A model generated the notes under the pieces. The model saw nothing but the letters and a program-made list of their open reading frames with translations, was not told where the DNA came from and did no database searches. A stretch of DNA of 58,627 nt. Source: Clostridia bacterium. Lineage in GTDB: Bacteria; Bacillota; Clostridia; Oscillospirales; Acutalibacteraceae. Both the position numbers and the translations under genes were made by a program. Below, in pieces: positions 45,066-52,798 of the stretch (positions within the stretch are counted from its first letter, which is position 1; the number at the start of each line of letters is the position of its first letter). The stretch lies in NCBI GenBank assembly GCA_017430145.1, contig JAFRNP010000116.1:1-58627 (forward strand), in the 5' to 3' direction.

Positions 45066-45500
45066 ATGGCGCTTTACAGTGAAAAAGTAATGGACCACTT
45101 CCGCAATCCCCGCAACGTCGGCGTGATCGAAGACGCGGACGCCGTGGGCGAAGTGGGCAACGCAAAATGCGGCGATATCATGAAGATCTATCTGAAGATC
45201 GATAACGACGTCATTACGGACGTCAAATTTGAAACCTTCGGCTGCGGCAGCGCGATCGCTTCCGCCTCCATGGCCACGGAGCTCATCAAGGGCAAGCCGC
45301 TTTCGGAAGCGCTGGAGCTGACGAACCGCGCGGTGGTGGAGGCGCTTGACGGGCTGCCGACCCACAAGATCCACTGCTCCGTTCTGGCGGAGGAGGTCAT
45401 CAAGGCGGCGCTCAAGGACTATTACGACCGCAACGGCATCGCCTACGACCCCGCCATGTTCCCGGATGACCACGACTGTGAAAACTGCGAGCTGCACTGA
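45066..45500 (+). CDS. iscU: NifU/IscU-type Fe-S scaffold protein
   Basis: A 144-residue scaffold on which Fe-S clusters are built from sulfur delivered by the desulfurase. The three cluster cysteines are present: C35 (NAKCGD), C60 (FGCGSA) and C104 (HCSVLAEE). It opens MALYSEKVMDHFRNPRNVG, as in the family. Compared with the core family it has a short extra C-terminal end with a CENCELH motif (C138, C141), seen in clostridial members. It starts 10 bases after the desulfurase gene. Confidence 0.9.
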   Translation: MALYSEKVMDHFRNPRNVGVIEDADAVGEVGNAKCGDIMKIYLKIDNDVITDVKFETFGCGSAIASASMATELIKGKPLSEALELTNRAVVEALDGLPTHKIHCSVLAEEVIKAALKDYYDRNGIAYDPAMFPDDHDCENCELH

Positions 45501-45517
45501 GAAAAAGGAGAACGGCT

Positions 45518-46438
45518 GTGACAACGAGAGAACTGCAGGATGAAATCATCCGTCTGAAAAAAGAAAAGGACGTGTGCGTCCTTGCCCACGCCTATATGAG
45601 CCGCGATATCTGCGAGGTCGCCGATTTCGTGGGCGATTCCTTCGGTCTCAGCCGGCAGGCGGCAAAGGCGGAACAGCAGACCGTACTGATGTGCGGCGTG
45701 CGCTTCATGGCGGAGACCGTTAAAATGCTCTCCCCGCAAAAAAAGGTCATTCTCTCAAATCCGGTCGCCGGCTGCCCCATGGCGGAGCAGATCGACCGCG
45801 ATATGCTGCTGCAGCTCAAAGAGAGCTATCCCGGCTACACCGTGGTGGCGTATATCAACACCACCGCCGAGCTCAAGACCGTATGCGACGTATGCGTGAC
45901 CTCCTCCTCGGCCGTACAGATCATCCGCAATATCGACAACGACAAGATCCTGTTCGTGCCGGACTGCAACCTCGGCAGCTATATCGCGCAGCAGGTCCCC
46001 GAAAAAGAGATCGCCCTGATGCGCGGCGGCTGCCCCACGCACGTAAGGATCAGCGAACAGGAGGTCCTTGACGCCAAAAAGCGGCACCCCGAGGCGCTGC
46101 TTCTGATGCACCCCGAATGCCGTCCGGAGATCGTAAAGTACGCCGATTACGTGGGCAGCACCACCGGCATCATGGCCTACGCCGAAAAGAGCGACCGGAA
46201 AGAATTCGTGATCGGCACCGAAAACGCCATCGTGCAGCACCTGCAGTTTGCCTGTCCCGATAAAAAGTTTTACGCCCTTTCCAAAGACTGCGTGTGCCAC
46301 AATATGAAGGCGACCACGCTTATGGACGTGCTTGACTGCGTCAAGGGGGAAGCGGGCGAAGAGATCGTGATGTCCGAAGCCCTGATCCGCGACGCGCGGC
46401 GCTGCATCGACGAAATGCTGAGGCTCGGCGATGGCTAA
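45518..46438 (+). CDS. nadA: Quinolinate synthase NadA
   Basis: A 306-residue [4Fe-4S] enzyme that condenses iminoaspartate and dihydroxyacetone phosphate to quinolinate for NAD synthesis. Family segments are clear: AHAYMSRDICEVADFVGDS, then MCGVRFMAET, NPVAGCPMAEQ, HPECRPEI and the C-terminal KDCVCHNMKATTL, giving the cysteines needed for the cluster. The start is GTG with AAAAGGAG upstream. nadB and nadC do not follow, so here nadA sits with the machinery that builds its cluster rather than with its pathway. It overlaps mnmA by eight bases. Confidence 0.9.
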   Translation: MTTRELQDEIIRLKKEKDVCVLAHAYMSRDICEVADFVGDSFGLSRQAAKAEQQTVLMCGVRFMAETVKMLSPQKKVILSNPVAGCPMAEQIDRDMLLQLKESYPGYTVVAYINTTAELKTVCDVCVTSSSAVQIIRNIDNDKILFVPDCNLGSYIAQQVPEKEIALMRGGCPTHVRISEQEVLDAKKRHPEALLLMHPECRPEIVKYADYVGSTTGIMAYAEKSDRKEFVIGTENAIVQHLQFACPDKKFYALSKDCVCHNMKATTLMDVLDCVKGEAGEEIVMSEALIRDARRCIDEMLRLGDG

Positions 46439-47492
46439 GGCGCTGATCGCCATGAGCGGCGGCGTGGATTCCTCCGTCGCGGCGCTTCTGACAAAAAACG
46501 CAGGCTATGAATGCGTGGGCTGCACCATGCGGCTGTTTACGAACGAAGACGCGGGCGTACAGTCGCGTACCTGCTGCTCTTTAAACGACGTGGAGGACGC
46601 GCGTTCCGTCGCCTGCCGGCTCGGCATGCCCTATTACGTTTTCAATTTTTCGGACGATTTCAGAAAACAGGTCATCGGAAAATTCATCGACTGCTATTTT
46701 GCGGGAGCGACGCCCAACCCCTGCATCGACTGCAACCGGTATATGAAGTTCGGCAAGCTCTGCGAGCGGGCCGAGATCCTCGGGTGCGACGTGATCGTGA
46801 CCGGGCATTACGCCCGGATCGAAAAAAGCGGCGGCCGCTTTCTGCTGAAAAAAGGGCTGGACGCCTGCAAGGACCAGAGCTACGTGCTCTACGCCATGAC
46901 GCAGGCGGAGCTTTCCCGTACCCTTCTGCCGCTGGGCGGGCTGCACAAGAGCGAGGTGCGCGCCGTTGCCGCGGAAAACGGGTTCCTGAACGCGGACAAG
47001 CCCGATTCGCAGGATATCTGCTTCGTACCCGACGGCGACTACGCCGCCGCGATCGAACGGTTCTCCGACCGCGTCTCCCCGCCCGGAGACTTCATTGACG
47101 CCGAAGGGCGCGTGCTCGGCAAACACAAGGGGATCATCCACTACACCGTGGGCCAGCGCCGGCGGCTCGGGATCTCCATCGGCAGCCGCTGTTACGTTTC
47201 GGCGATCGACCCGGAAAAGAACACCGTCACGCTCACAGCCGGGGAGGGCCTGTTTACAAACGTCGTCACGGTGCGGGACGTAAACTGGATCGCCTGCGAC
47301 GGGCTCGGGCGGCCCGAAAAACTGACGGCAAAGCTCCGCTACCGCCATCCGGCGCAGCCCGCCGTCGTCGAACAGACCGGCGAAGATACCGTCAGGCTGA
47401 CGTTTGATACCCCGCAGCGCGCAGCAACCCGCGGGCAGGCAGCCGTTTTTTACGACGGCGATACCGTGGTCGGCGGCGGCACGATCGCATAA
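46431..47492 (+). CDS. mnmA: tRNA-specific 2-thiouridylase MnmA
   Basis: A 353-residue enzyme that thiolates U34 of tRNAs for Lys, Glu and Gln, using sulfur from the cysteine desulfurase. The PP-loop SGGVDSSVAA (9-18), first catalytic Cys in NPCIDCNRYMKFG (about 94-106), GHYAR, KDQSYVLY and DICFVPDGDY (with the second catalytic Cys near 197) are all intact, as is the C-terminal barrel (YTVGQRRRLGI). The length is normal. The gene overlaps nadA, so translation is coupled. Confidence 0.9.
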   Translation: MAKALIAMSGGVDSSVAALLTKNAGYECVGCTMRLFTNEDAGVQSRTCCSLNDVEDARSVACRLGMPYYVFNFSDDFRKQVIGKFIDCYFAGATPNPCIDCNRYMKFGKLCERAEILGCDVIVTGHYARIEKSGGRFLLKKGLDACKDQSYVLYAMTQAELSRTLLPLGGLHKSEVRAVAAENGFLNADKPDSQDICFVPDGDYAAAIERFSDRVSPPGDFIDAEGRVLGKHKGIIHYTVGQRRRLGISIGSRCYVSAIDPEKNTVTLTAGEGLFTNVVTVRDVNWIACDGLGRPEKLTAKLRYRHPAQPAVVEQTGEDTVRLTFDTPQRAATRGQAAVFYDGDTVVGGGTIA

Positions 47493-47507
47493 AGGAGAAA
47501 AGATACC

Positions 47508-47924
47508 ATGATCGTTTCAACGAGAGGCAGAAGTTTACTGCGCGTGATGATCGATCTCGCGGAGCATGCCGGCGACGGCTATACGCCCATGAAGGACGTG
47601 GCGGCCCGGCAGGATATCTCTTTGAAATATATTGAAAAAATCATGCCCCTGCTCTCCAAAAACAACTACGTGGAGGGCGTGCACGGCAAAGGAGGCGGCT
47701 ACCGCCTCACCCGCCCGCCGGAGGCGTACACCGTGGGCGAGCTGCTGAAGCTCACCGAGGGGGACCTTGCGCCCGTGGCTTGCCTCGAATGCGGCGCCGA
47801 GCCCTGCGGACGCGCTTCCGACTGCCGCACCAAACCCATGTGGGCGGAATTCCACGATATGGTGAACGGGTATTTTGACAAGGTGACGCTGGCGGACCTG
47901 GTTAAAAAAAGTATGAAAGTATGA
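47508..47924 (+). CDS. iscR: Rrf2 family regulator, IscR-like with four cysteines
   Basis: A 138-residue winged-helix regulator. MIVSTRGRSLLRVMIDLAEH opens it, as in Rrf2 proteins; LKYIEKIMPLLSKNNYVEGV and GKGGGYRLTR form the recognition helix and wing. Cysteines C92, C95, C100 and C106 sit where IscR binds its cluster, so it probably senses Fe-S status. It is the last gene of the operon, 15 bases after mnmA, and probably represses the promoter at 43782, forming a feedback loop. Its stop codon lies inside the AAAGTA-type repeat described at 47908-47967, so the last residues may have been altered by that repeat. Confidence 0.85.
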   Translation: MIVSTRGRSLLRVMIDLAEHAGDGYTPMKDVAARQDISLKYIEKIMPLLSKNNYVEGVHGKGGGYRLTRPPEAYTVGELLKLTEGDLAPVACLECGAEPCGRASDCRTKPMWAEFHDMVNGYFDKVTLADLVKKSMKV

Positions 47925-47967
47925 AAGATACAAAGTAACAAATGAGGAACGCCGCTTGCGCGGCGTT
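47908..47967. repeat. Dispersed intergenic repeat, copy 1
   Basis: Imperfect 8-base tandem units (AAAGTATG, AAAGATAC, AAAGTAAC) lead into AAAGTAACAAATGAGGAA (47932-47949), then a GC hairpin. The 18-base core occurs again, exactly, on the other strand at 51475-51492. This copy takes in the last codons of the Rrf2 gene. Confidence 0.55.
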
Positions 47968-47975
47968 GATTTTGT
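47948..47975 (+). terminator. Terminator of the Fe-S operon
   Basis: AACGCCGC (47948-47955) pairs with GCGGCGTT (47960-47967) across a TTGC loop, followed by GATTTTGTT. It begins 24 bases after the Rrf2 stop and forms part of the dispersed repeat. Confidence 0.7.
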
Positions 47976-48051
47976 TAAAATGATGTAAAAGGAAGGGCTG
48001 CTTGATTTTCTTCTGAAGGATCTGCTCAACTGATCATAATCCTTTTCTGTG

Positions 48052-48094
48052 AAAAGCCGTACCGTGCACGTAGACATGCAAAGTACGGCTTTTT
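48052..48094. terminator. Bidirectional terminator between Rrf2 and M50 protease genes
   Basis: AAAAGCCGTAC (48052-48062) and GTACGGCTTTT (48083-48093) make a perfect 11-bp stem with A and T runs on either side, serving the converging genes in both directions. It begins two bases beyond the M50 protease stop on the minus strand. Confidence 0.8.
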
Positions 48095-48095
48095 G

Positions 48096-48725
48096 TTATA
48101 TGTCGTTTGTTTTTCTCCGGTCTCTGTTTTGAAGCCATGGTTTCAGAGGCGGCAGCAGCGTTTTTACCAGACAGTAGCCCGCAAAAAGCTGCACGGACCC
48201 GATCTCCCGCCGGCGCAGGAACAGAAAGGCGGCAAACGCCGTCAAAAGAGACAGAGACGCGGCGCCGAGGACGGTGCAGACCGTCTCCGCCTGCGTCGGC
48301 AGGTATCGCCCCGAAAGCGCCGAAAGGATCCTGCCCCCGTCAAGGACCGGCAGCGGGAGCAGATTGCAGAGCCCCAAAAGAAGCTGCATCCGGATCAGCG
48401 TCTGCGTTCCCGGCAGAACGACGCGCAGGATCAGCGCCAGCAGCAGGTTGACCGCCGGGCCTGCCGCCGAAACCAGAACGGTCTGCAGGCAGGTAAGCGT
48501 TTCCAGCGGGCAGCCGGTGATCGCAGCGCCCCCGGGATGCAGTACCAGCGTCGGGCGCCTGCAGCCGCAGGCGAACAGAAAGATCAGGTGCCCGCATTCG
48601 TGCAGCAGGGCGCTGACAAAAAGCAGCAGCAGCCCCTCTCCCCGTCCGGTGTTGGCGGCGTACGCCAATACGGCGGCAAAAGGAAGCGTCACGTGCACGC
48701 GCACGGGCCCGAACTTCAGATACAA
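48096..48725 (-). CDS. spoIVFB: SpoIVFB-like site-2 protease (M50)
   Basis: A 209-residue multi-helix membrane metalloprotease. HECGH (42-46) supplies the zinc-binding HExxH, and NLLPLPVLDGGRIL (121-134) supplies the third ligand, Asp 129. Both lie in hydrophobic segments, as in site-2 proteases. By family and by its pairing with a LytM protein it corresponds to SpoIVFB, which frees sigma-K during sporulation. The TTG start lies three bases after the previous stop and in the same reading frame (TGA GCC TTG); no separate ribosome binding site is evident, so coupled or reinitiating translation is likely. A CBS domain, present in some relatives, is absent. Confidence 0.8.
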   Translation of the reverse strand: MYLKFGPVRVHVTLPFAAVLAYAANTGRGEGLLLLFVSALLHECGHLIFLFACGCRRPTLVLHPGGAAITGCPLETLTCLQTVLVSAAGPAVNLLLALILRVVLPGTQTLIRMQLLLGLCNLLPLPVLDGGRILSALSGRYLPTQAETVCTVLGAASLSLLTAFAAFLFLRRREIGSVQLFAGYCLVKTLLPPLKPWLQNRDRRKTNDI

Positions 48726-48728
48726 GGC

Positions 48729-49517
48729 TCACGCAACGACGCAGGCGTCCTTCAGCAGGCAGTCCGGGTCGCTGCGCACGCCGTCGATCCGGACCTCAAA
48801 ATGCAGATGCGGCCCGGTGGCAAGCCCGGTCTGTCCCACAAATGCGATCACGTCGCCCTTGCGCACGCGCACCCCCTCTTCCACGTTCAGCCGGCAGCAG
48901 TGGCAGTACAGCGTTTCCAATCCGTCGTCGTGGCGCAGCTTCACGTAGTTGCCCGCGCTCTCGCCCCAGCCGGCGCCGATGACCTCGCCGTCCAGCGCCG
49001 CATAAATGGGGCTCCCCTCCGGGACCGCCAGGTCCTTTCCGGCATGGAAACCCTGGGTCCCGTAGATCGGGTGGATCCGCTCGCCGAATTCCGACGTGAC
49101 CGTGGCGCCCGAAACCGGCATCACCGCCCGTTCGCCGATCTCATACAGCTCCGAGTTCACAAGGGCGCTCACCTGCGCGCCGGTCAGGTCCACGCCCCCG
49201 GCGCCCGCCGTGTCCGGCTCCGTCAGTTCTTCGTTTTCCGTTTCTGCAGCCGTGCTTTCATCCGCAGCCGAAGTCTCTGCAGAACCGTCAACCGTCGTGA
49301 CTTTGTTTTCCTTTGCGAAAAACGTCACGGCTTTCAGGTCCAGGTCCTTTTCCATCCTGCCGGAGAACTCCTTTTTCAGCGTCTCAAAAACCGGGGCGTG
49401 GAACTGCATCGCCAAAACAAGAAATCCCAGCAGCAGGAGGCAGACCACCAGCTGCACCGTCAGGATCCGGGGCGTCCTCCCTTTTTTTGTTTCCCGGGTC
49501 TCTGTTACCTTCCGCAT
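48729..49517 (-). CDS. spoIVFA: SpoIVFA-like LytM/M23 membrane protein
   Basis: A 262-residue protein with a short cytoplasmic start, one membrane helix (19-38) and a linker rich in Glu, Thr and Ala up to about 110. The M23/LytM domain follows: HAGKD gives zinc ligands H158 and D162, GPHLHF gives H237 and H239, and LYCHC contains H206. All ligands are intact, so it could be an active endopeptidase, although SpoIVFA serves mainly to hold SpoIVFB and respond to signals. ATG 49517 was chosen because GGAAGGAG lies 8 bases upstream; a longer frame to 49667 would run through the promoter. It is the first gene of a two-gene unit with SpoIVFB. Confidence 0.75.
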   Translation of the reverse strand: MRKVTETRETKKGRTPRILTVQLVVCLLLLGFLVLAMQFHAPVFETLKKEFSGRMEKDLDLKAVTFFAKENKVTTVDGSAETSAADESTAAETENEELTEPDTAGAGGVDLTGAQVSALVNSELYEIGERAVMPVSGATVTSEFGERIHPIYGTQGFHAGKDLAVPEGSPIYAALDGEVIGAGWGESAGNYVKLRHDDGLETLYCHCCRLNVEEGVRVRKGDVIAFVGQTGLATGPHLHFEVRIDGVRSDPDCLLKDACVVA

Positions 49518-49547
49518 ACGTTGCGCTCCTTCCTTTTCTTCAAGGTC

Positions 49548-49576
49548 AGTGTATGCCCCGGAACTGCGCTTTATAC
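49548..49576 (-). promoter_or_regulatory. Candidate sigma-E promoter of the spoIVFA-spoIVFB pair
   Basis: Minus-strand CATACACT (49548-49555) matches the sigma-E -10 element, and GTATAAA (49570-49576) stands in the -35 place with a 14-base spacer. The start would lie some 24 bases before the ATG. In Bacillus the spoIVF operon is transcribed by sigma-E, which agrees with this reading. Confidence 0.45.
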
Positions 49577-49601
49577 CGGATCTTTTCAAAGCTCTGCATA
49601 A

Positions 49602-49638
49602 AACGCATGAAAAACCCAAGCAACGCATGAAAAACCCA
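49602..49638. repeat. Two 17-bp direct repeats between divergent promoters
   Basis: AACGCATGAAAAACCCA occurs at 49602-49618 and again, without change, at 49622-49638, a spacing of 20 bases (about two helical turns). They lie between the candidate sigma-E promoter and the hydrolase promoter and could be a tandem operator or a simple local duplication. Confidence 0.6.
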
Positions 49639-49651
49639 CGGAACGCAGCGC

Positions 49652-49681
49652 TTGACAACCGAATCAAAGAAATGGTACAAT
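49652..49681 (+). promoter_or_regulatory. Promoter of the alpha/beta hydrolase
   Basis: TTGACA (49652-49657), 18 bases, TACAAT (49676-49681). Transcription would begin near 49688, about 77 bases before the ATG. Confidence 0.7.
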
Positions 49682-49764
49682 ATGCAAAAAGACGGGCGTA
49701 CTGCCGCCCGCATATAAAGAAAGGAACGATACGGGCGGCGGCGTCCGTATCAGTGGCAGACTAT

Positions 49765-50709
49765 ATGGCATTGGCAAAGCATCTGATCAGAACGGGCGTC
49801 GGCCTCGGCGCAGCGGTCCTCGGCATAGGGGCGCTTGTGTACGAGTGCGCGCTGAATACGAAGCTGAACGCGTTTTTCGTCTCCAAATTCGACCATCCGG
49901 ATCCGGAGCAGGAGGCGCTTTACAACGGCGACACGTATACCGACGGCAGGGCGTGGTTCAACGAGCACATGGGCGAAGACCGGATGATCTCCACCGAAAA
50001 GACCGGCCGCATCCATGCGTATATCTTTATGAATGAAAAGCCCACCCACCGCTGGGCGATCTGCTGCCACGGCTACAACTCCTCGCCGCAGGGCACCACC
50101 TGCTTCACGCAGCATTTCTTCAACATGGGCTTCAACGTCATCACGCCCTCCATGCGCGGCTGGGGCAACGACGAGACCCGTTACTGCACGATGGCGTGGC
50201 ACGACAAGGACGTCCTGCTTGCCTGGATCGACTTCGTGAACGCCACCGACCCCGAAGCTGAGATCATTCTGCACGGATATTCCATGGGCGCCGCCACCGT
50301 GATGCTCGCCACCGGCGAAAAGCTGCCCGAGAACGTCAAAGCCGCCGTCGCGGACTGCGGGTTCTCCAACTGCTACGAGCAGTTCCGGCACGTGCTGAAA
50401 TCCTACACGGGGCTGCCACCCTTCCCGCTGCTGGACGCGATGAATCTGGTCTCCATGGTGCGCGCCGGGCACGATTTCCGCAAAAACTCCCCGATCGACG
50501 CGGTGCGCCGCTCCGTAACGCCCACGGTGTTCCTGCACGGCACCGCCGACGATTTCGTGCCGTTCTATATGATGGACGAGCTGTACGAGGCCTGCGCCGC
50601 CCCCAAGGCGAAGCAGTCCATTGAAGGCGGCTTCCACGCCACCTCCGTACTCAAAGACCCCGAGACCTACTGGAAGGCGGTGGACGCCTTTCTGGCAGAC
50701 AAGATCTGA
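49765..50709 (+). CDS. Alpha/beta hydrolase with N-terminal membrane anchor
   Basis: A 314-residue serine hydrolase. A hydrophobic segment at about 10-25 (GVGLGAAVLGIGALVY) anchors the N-terminus. ICCHGYNSSP (about 94-103) is the oxyanion loop, GYSMGA (about 171-176) the nucleophile elbow (G-x-S-x-G), HGTADDFVP carries the acid Asp and GGFHATSV the His. This is the BAAT/dipeptidyl-peptidase-like or YqkD-like group found in Firmicutes; the substrate is unknown. The start is uncertain: no good ribosome binding site precedes ATG 49765, and GTG 49753 is an alternative. Longer frames cross the promoter and were dismissed. It is followed by a HAD phosphatase 20 bases downstream. Confidence 0.8.
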   Translation: MALAKHLIRTGVGLGAAVLGIGALVYECALNTKLNAFFVSKFDHPDPEQEALYNGDTYTDGRAWFNEHMGEDRMISTEKTGRIHAYIFMNEKPTHRWAICCHGYNSSPQGTTCFTQHFFNMGFNVITPSMRGWGNDETRYCTMAWHDKDVLLAWIDFVNATDPEAEIILHGYSMGAATVMLATGEKLPENVKAAVADCGFSNCYEQFRHVLKSYTGLPPFPLLDAMNLVSMVRAGHDFRKNSPIDAVRRSVTPTVFLHGTADDFVPFYMMDELYEACAAPKAKQSIEGGFHATSVLKDPETYWKAVDAFLADKI

Positions 50710-50729
50710 CGGCGGACGGGAAATAGGAT

Positions 50730-51332
50730 ATGATAAAAAACATCGTATTTGACCTTGGCAGGGTCATGGTGGAGTTTGACCCCATGGCGTATATCGAAGG
50801 CTTCGGCTTTCCTGCCGAAACGGAGAAAAGGCTGTATGAGACCGTGTTCGGGTACGACTGGTACCTGCACGACCGCGGCGATTACGAAACGATCGAAGAC
50901 CTGCGGGATACGCTTGCAAAGCGGCATCCGGAGCTGCAGCGCGAGATCCGCGCCGTTTTAAACGGCGACTGGGTGAAGATCCATTATCTCAAGGCCGACA
51001 CCGCCGACTATCTTGCCGGGCTCAAAGACCGCGGCTACGGGATCTATATCCTCTCGAACCTCTCCAAAGAGAGCTACGACTTTATCTCGCGTTACGACTT
51101 TTTCCGCCTGATCGACGGCGGCGTATACTCCTATCAGGAGCGCGCCTGCAAGCCGGAGGAAAAGATCTACCGCGTCCTGCTGGACCGCTACGGCCTCGAC
51201 CCGGAGGAAACCGTCTTCCTTGACGATAACCCCGACAACGTGGCAGCCGCCGAACGCTTCGGGATCCGCGCGATCCTGTTCAGGGATATCGCGCAGGCAA
51301 GAGCCGAAACGGAAAAACTGCTCACACAATAA
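50730..51332 (+). CDS. HAD family phosphatase (YihX-like)
   Basis: A 200-residue HAD hydrolase of subfamily IA. Motif I is FDLGRVMVEFD (7-17), with a nucleophile Asp but Gly rather than the usual second Asp, as in YihX-type sugar-phosphate phosphatases. Motif II is YILSNLS (about 107-113), the motif III lysine is in CKPEEKIY (about 137-144) and motif IV is FLDDNPDN (about 157-164). An alpha-helical cap lies between motifs I and II. It probably acts on a phosphorylated sugar or nucleotide in the cytoplasm. It follows the hydrolase and is ended by the hairpin at 51338. Confidence 0.85.
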   Translation: MIKNIVFDLGRVMVEFDPMAYIEGFGFPAETEKRLYETVFGYDWYLHDRGDYETIEDLRDTLAKRHPELQREIRAVLNGDWVKIHYLKADTADYLAGLKDRGYGIYILSNLSKESYDFISRYDFFRLIDGGVYSYQERACKPEEKIYRVLLDRYGLDPEETVFLDDNPDNVAAAERFGIRAILFRDIAQARAETEKLLTQ

Positions 51333-51337
51333 TTTTT

Positions 51338-51376
51338 CCGCCGTGCCCCTCTCAGGGAGACACGGCGGATCTGTTT
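51338..51376 (+). terminator. Terminator after the HAD phosphatase
   Basis: TCCGCCGTG (51338-51346) pairs with CACGGCGGA (51362-51370), with a further CCCT/AGGG pairing inside; TCTGTTT follows. It begins five bases beyond the stop codon. Confidence 0.7.
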
Positions 51377-51400
51377 ATGAAAGGATAAGAATAATAATCA

Positions 51401-51520
51401 AAGCAACAAATACCGGCGGGGCGCCGCCCCCGAAAAAAGATGCATCCCATCTCCTATGATCAAGGGCGAAGCCCTTCCTCATTTGTTACTTTTTTACTTT
51501 CTTACTTTGTTACTTTCCCT
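51401..51520. repeat. Dispersed intergenic repeat, copy 2, with inverted partner
   Basis: The 18-base core AAAGTAACAAATGAGGAA lies on the minus strand at 51475-51492, preceded by 8-base tandem units (51493-51520) that include the last codons and stop of the MFS gene, and followed by the hairpin AAGGGC/GCCCTT (51462-51476). On the plus strand AAAGCAACAAAT (51401-51412) starts a second, converging arm with a GC hairpin (51416-51431). The two arms give a segment of about 92 bases with imperfect terminal inverted repeats. Confidence 0.55.
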
Positions 51521-52782
51521 TCTCCCCCTGTATACAGCGCGGGATAGGCTTTTTTATCCCTGCCGATCAGGAACAGGGTCATCAGGCACGCCGCGCCGAG
51601 GACGGAGAGGACCAGCGTCCAGGCGGCGAGCGAACCGAAGCGGTCGTACAGCGCGCCTACGCCAAGCTCCGCGCCGCCCTGGATCACGGATCCCAGTACC
51701 GACGTCAAGCCGTTGATGCGGCCCCGGTGGCTGGCGGGAATCCGGTTGGAGATGTAAGGGCCGTCCGCGATCGTGGTGAAGATCTCCCCCCATGTAAACA
51801 GCGTAATGGCTGCGTAATACACGGGGATATTGCCTAAAAGGGTCAGGAACAGCGCATAGCCCGCCCCCGCCAGCAGCTCGCCGACCAGGATCTTTCTGAC
51901 GTCCGTCAGTTTTTCGAACACACGGGTGATCACCGGCGTAAAGATCACCACGATTATGCAGTTGAGGCTTGAGACTGTGCCGAACAGCACGGCGCCGTCT
52001 TCCCCGTGGGCAGCCGCCATATCCAACGGCATCAGAAAACTGTACTGCCCGTACGCCGCATAATACAGGGCAATGGCGACAGTATAGACCGTGAGGATCG
52101 GGTTGCGCTTCAGGATCTCCCACAGGTCCGCGTCCTTCACTTCCGCCTGATAGACCGCAGCCGTATCTGTATCGTTCACGGGCGTCACGTCCTGTACCAG
52201 CCGCGCGATCAGAATCGTTGAGATCCCGATGGAAACGCCGCTGATCAGAAACGCCAGCGGCAGGTGTTTTTCAAACAGCAGCCCCGCAATGGTGGGAGAC
52301 AGCACCAGCCCCAGGTTTGAGCCGAGGTATTGCAGCGAAAAGGCGCGGTCCCGGTCCTTCGTCAGCGTCAGGTCCGCCACCAGCGCGTTGTAGGCTGGGT
52401 ACTCCATGCTTTGAAGGATCCCTGCGAAGACCATGGACGCCACCGTCCATAAAGACAGCGGCAGCGCGGCGCTGATAAGGTAGCACAGGACGGATACCGC
52501 GTCCGCAGCGACGATGATGCGTTTTTTGTCGTATTTATCCGCAAGCCTGCCGCCAAGCAGGTTCGCCGGCAGCATCAACGCGCCGGAAGCGACGAAGAAG
52601 AAAGAGATCGTCTGCGCGTTCATGCCCATTTTCCGGCTCAGGATCATGGTCAGCATCGGCCAGACCATGGCGCCGAGGTTGGTCACCACTCTGCCGAAGA
52701 ACAAAACGTAGATTTCCCGCCGCAGCCCGCGGTACTGCGTAAACATAGACGTTACGGTCCGCTTTTTTTCGGATCCATCCAT
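51502..52782 (-). CDS. MFS transporter
   Basis: A 426-residue permease with about 12 membrane helices and the usual short basic loops. GGRLADKYDKKRII (about 77-90) is the MFS loop 2-3 signature, and the second half repeats the layout more weakly. This recalls YfmO/MdtH-type proton-driven drug exporters; the substrate is unknown. Start at ATG 52782, with AAAGGA some 10-12 bases upstream; a TTG at 52812 overlaps the previous gene and is less likely. The gene follows the SDR gene and ends inside the dispersed repeat, so that its last residues (KVTK) are encoded by repeat units. Confidence 0.8.
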   Translation of the reverse strand: MDGSEKKRTVTSMFTQYRGLRREIYVLFFGRVVTNLGAMVWPMLTMILSRKMGMNAQTISFFFVASGALMLPANLLGGRLADKYDKKRIIVAADAVSVLCYLISAALPLSLWTVASMVFAGILQSMEYPAYNALVADLTLTKDRDRAFSLQYLGSNLGLVLSPTIAGLLFEKHLPLAFLISGVSIGISTILIARLVQDVTPVNDTDTAAVYQAEVKDADLWEILKRNPILTVYTVAIALYYAAYGQYSFLMPLDMAAAHGEDGAVLFGTVSSLNCIIVVIFTPVITRVFEKLTDVRKILVGELLAGAGYALFLTLLGNIPVYYAAITLFTWGEIFTTIADGPYISNRIPASHRGRINGLTSVLGSVIQGGAELGVGALYDRFGSLAAWTLVLSVLGAACLMTLFLIGRDKKAYPALYTGGEGKVTK

Positions 52783-52798
52783 AGTGTCAAAAGTCCTT

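Noticed and set aside
49602-49638. CRISPR array
   Set aside because: Only two copies of a 17-base unit separated by three bases, with no spacers of array length and no cas gene in the window.
49096-49764. Long N-terminal extension of the alpha/beta hydrolase
   Set aside because: It overlaps the SpoIVFA-like gene on the other strand and the TTGACA/TACAAT promoter; its translation is Ser/Arg-rich shadow sequence.
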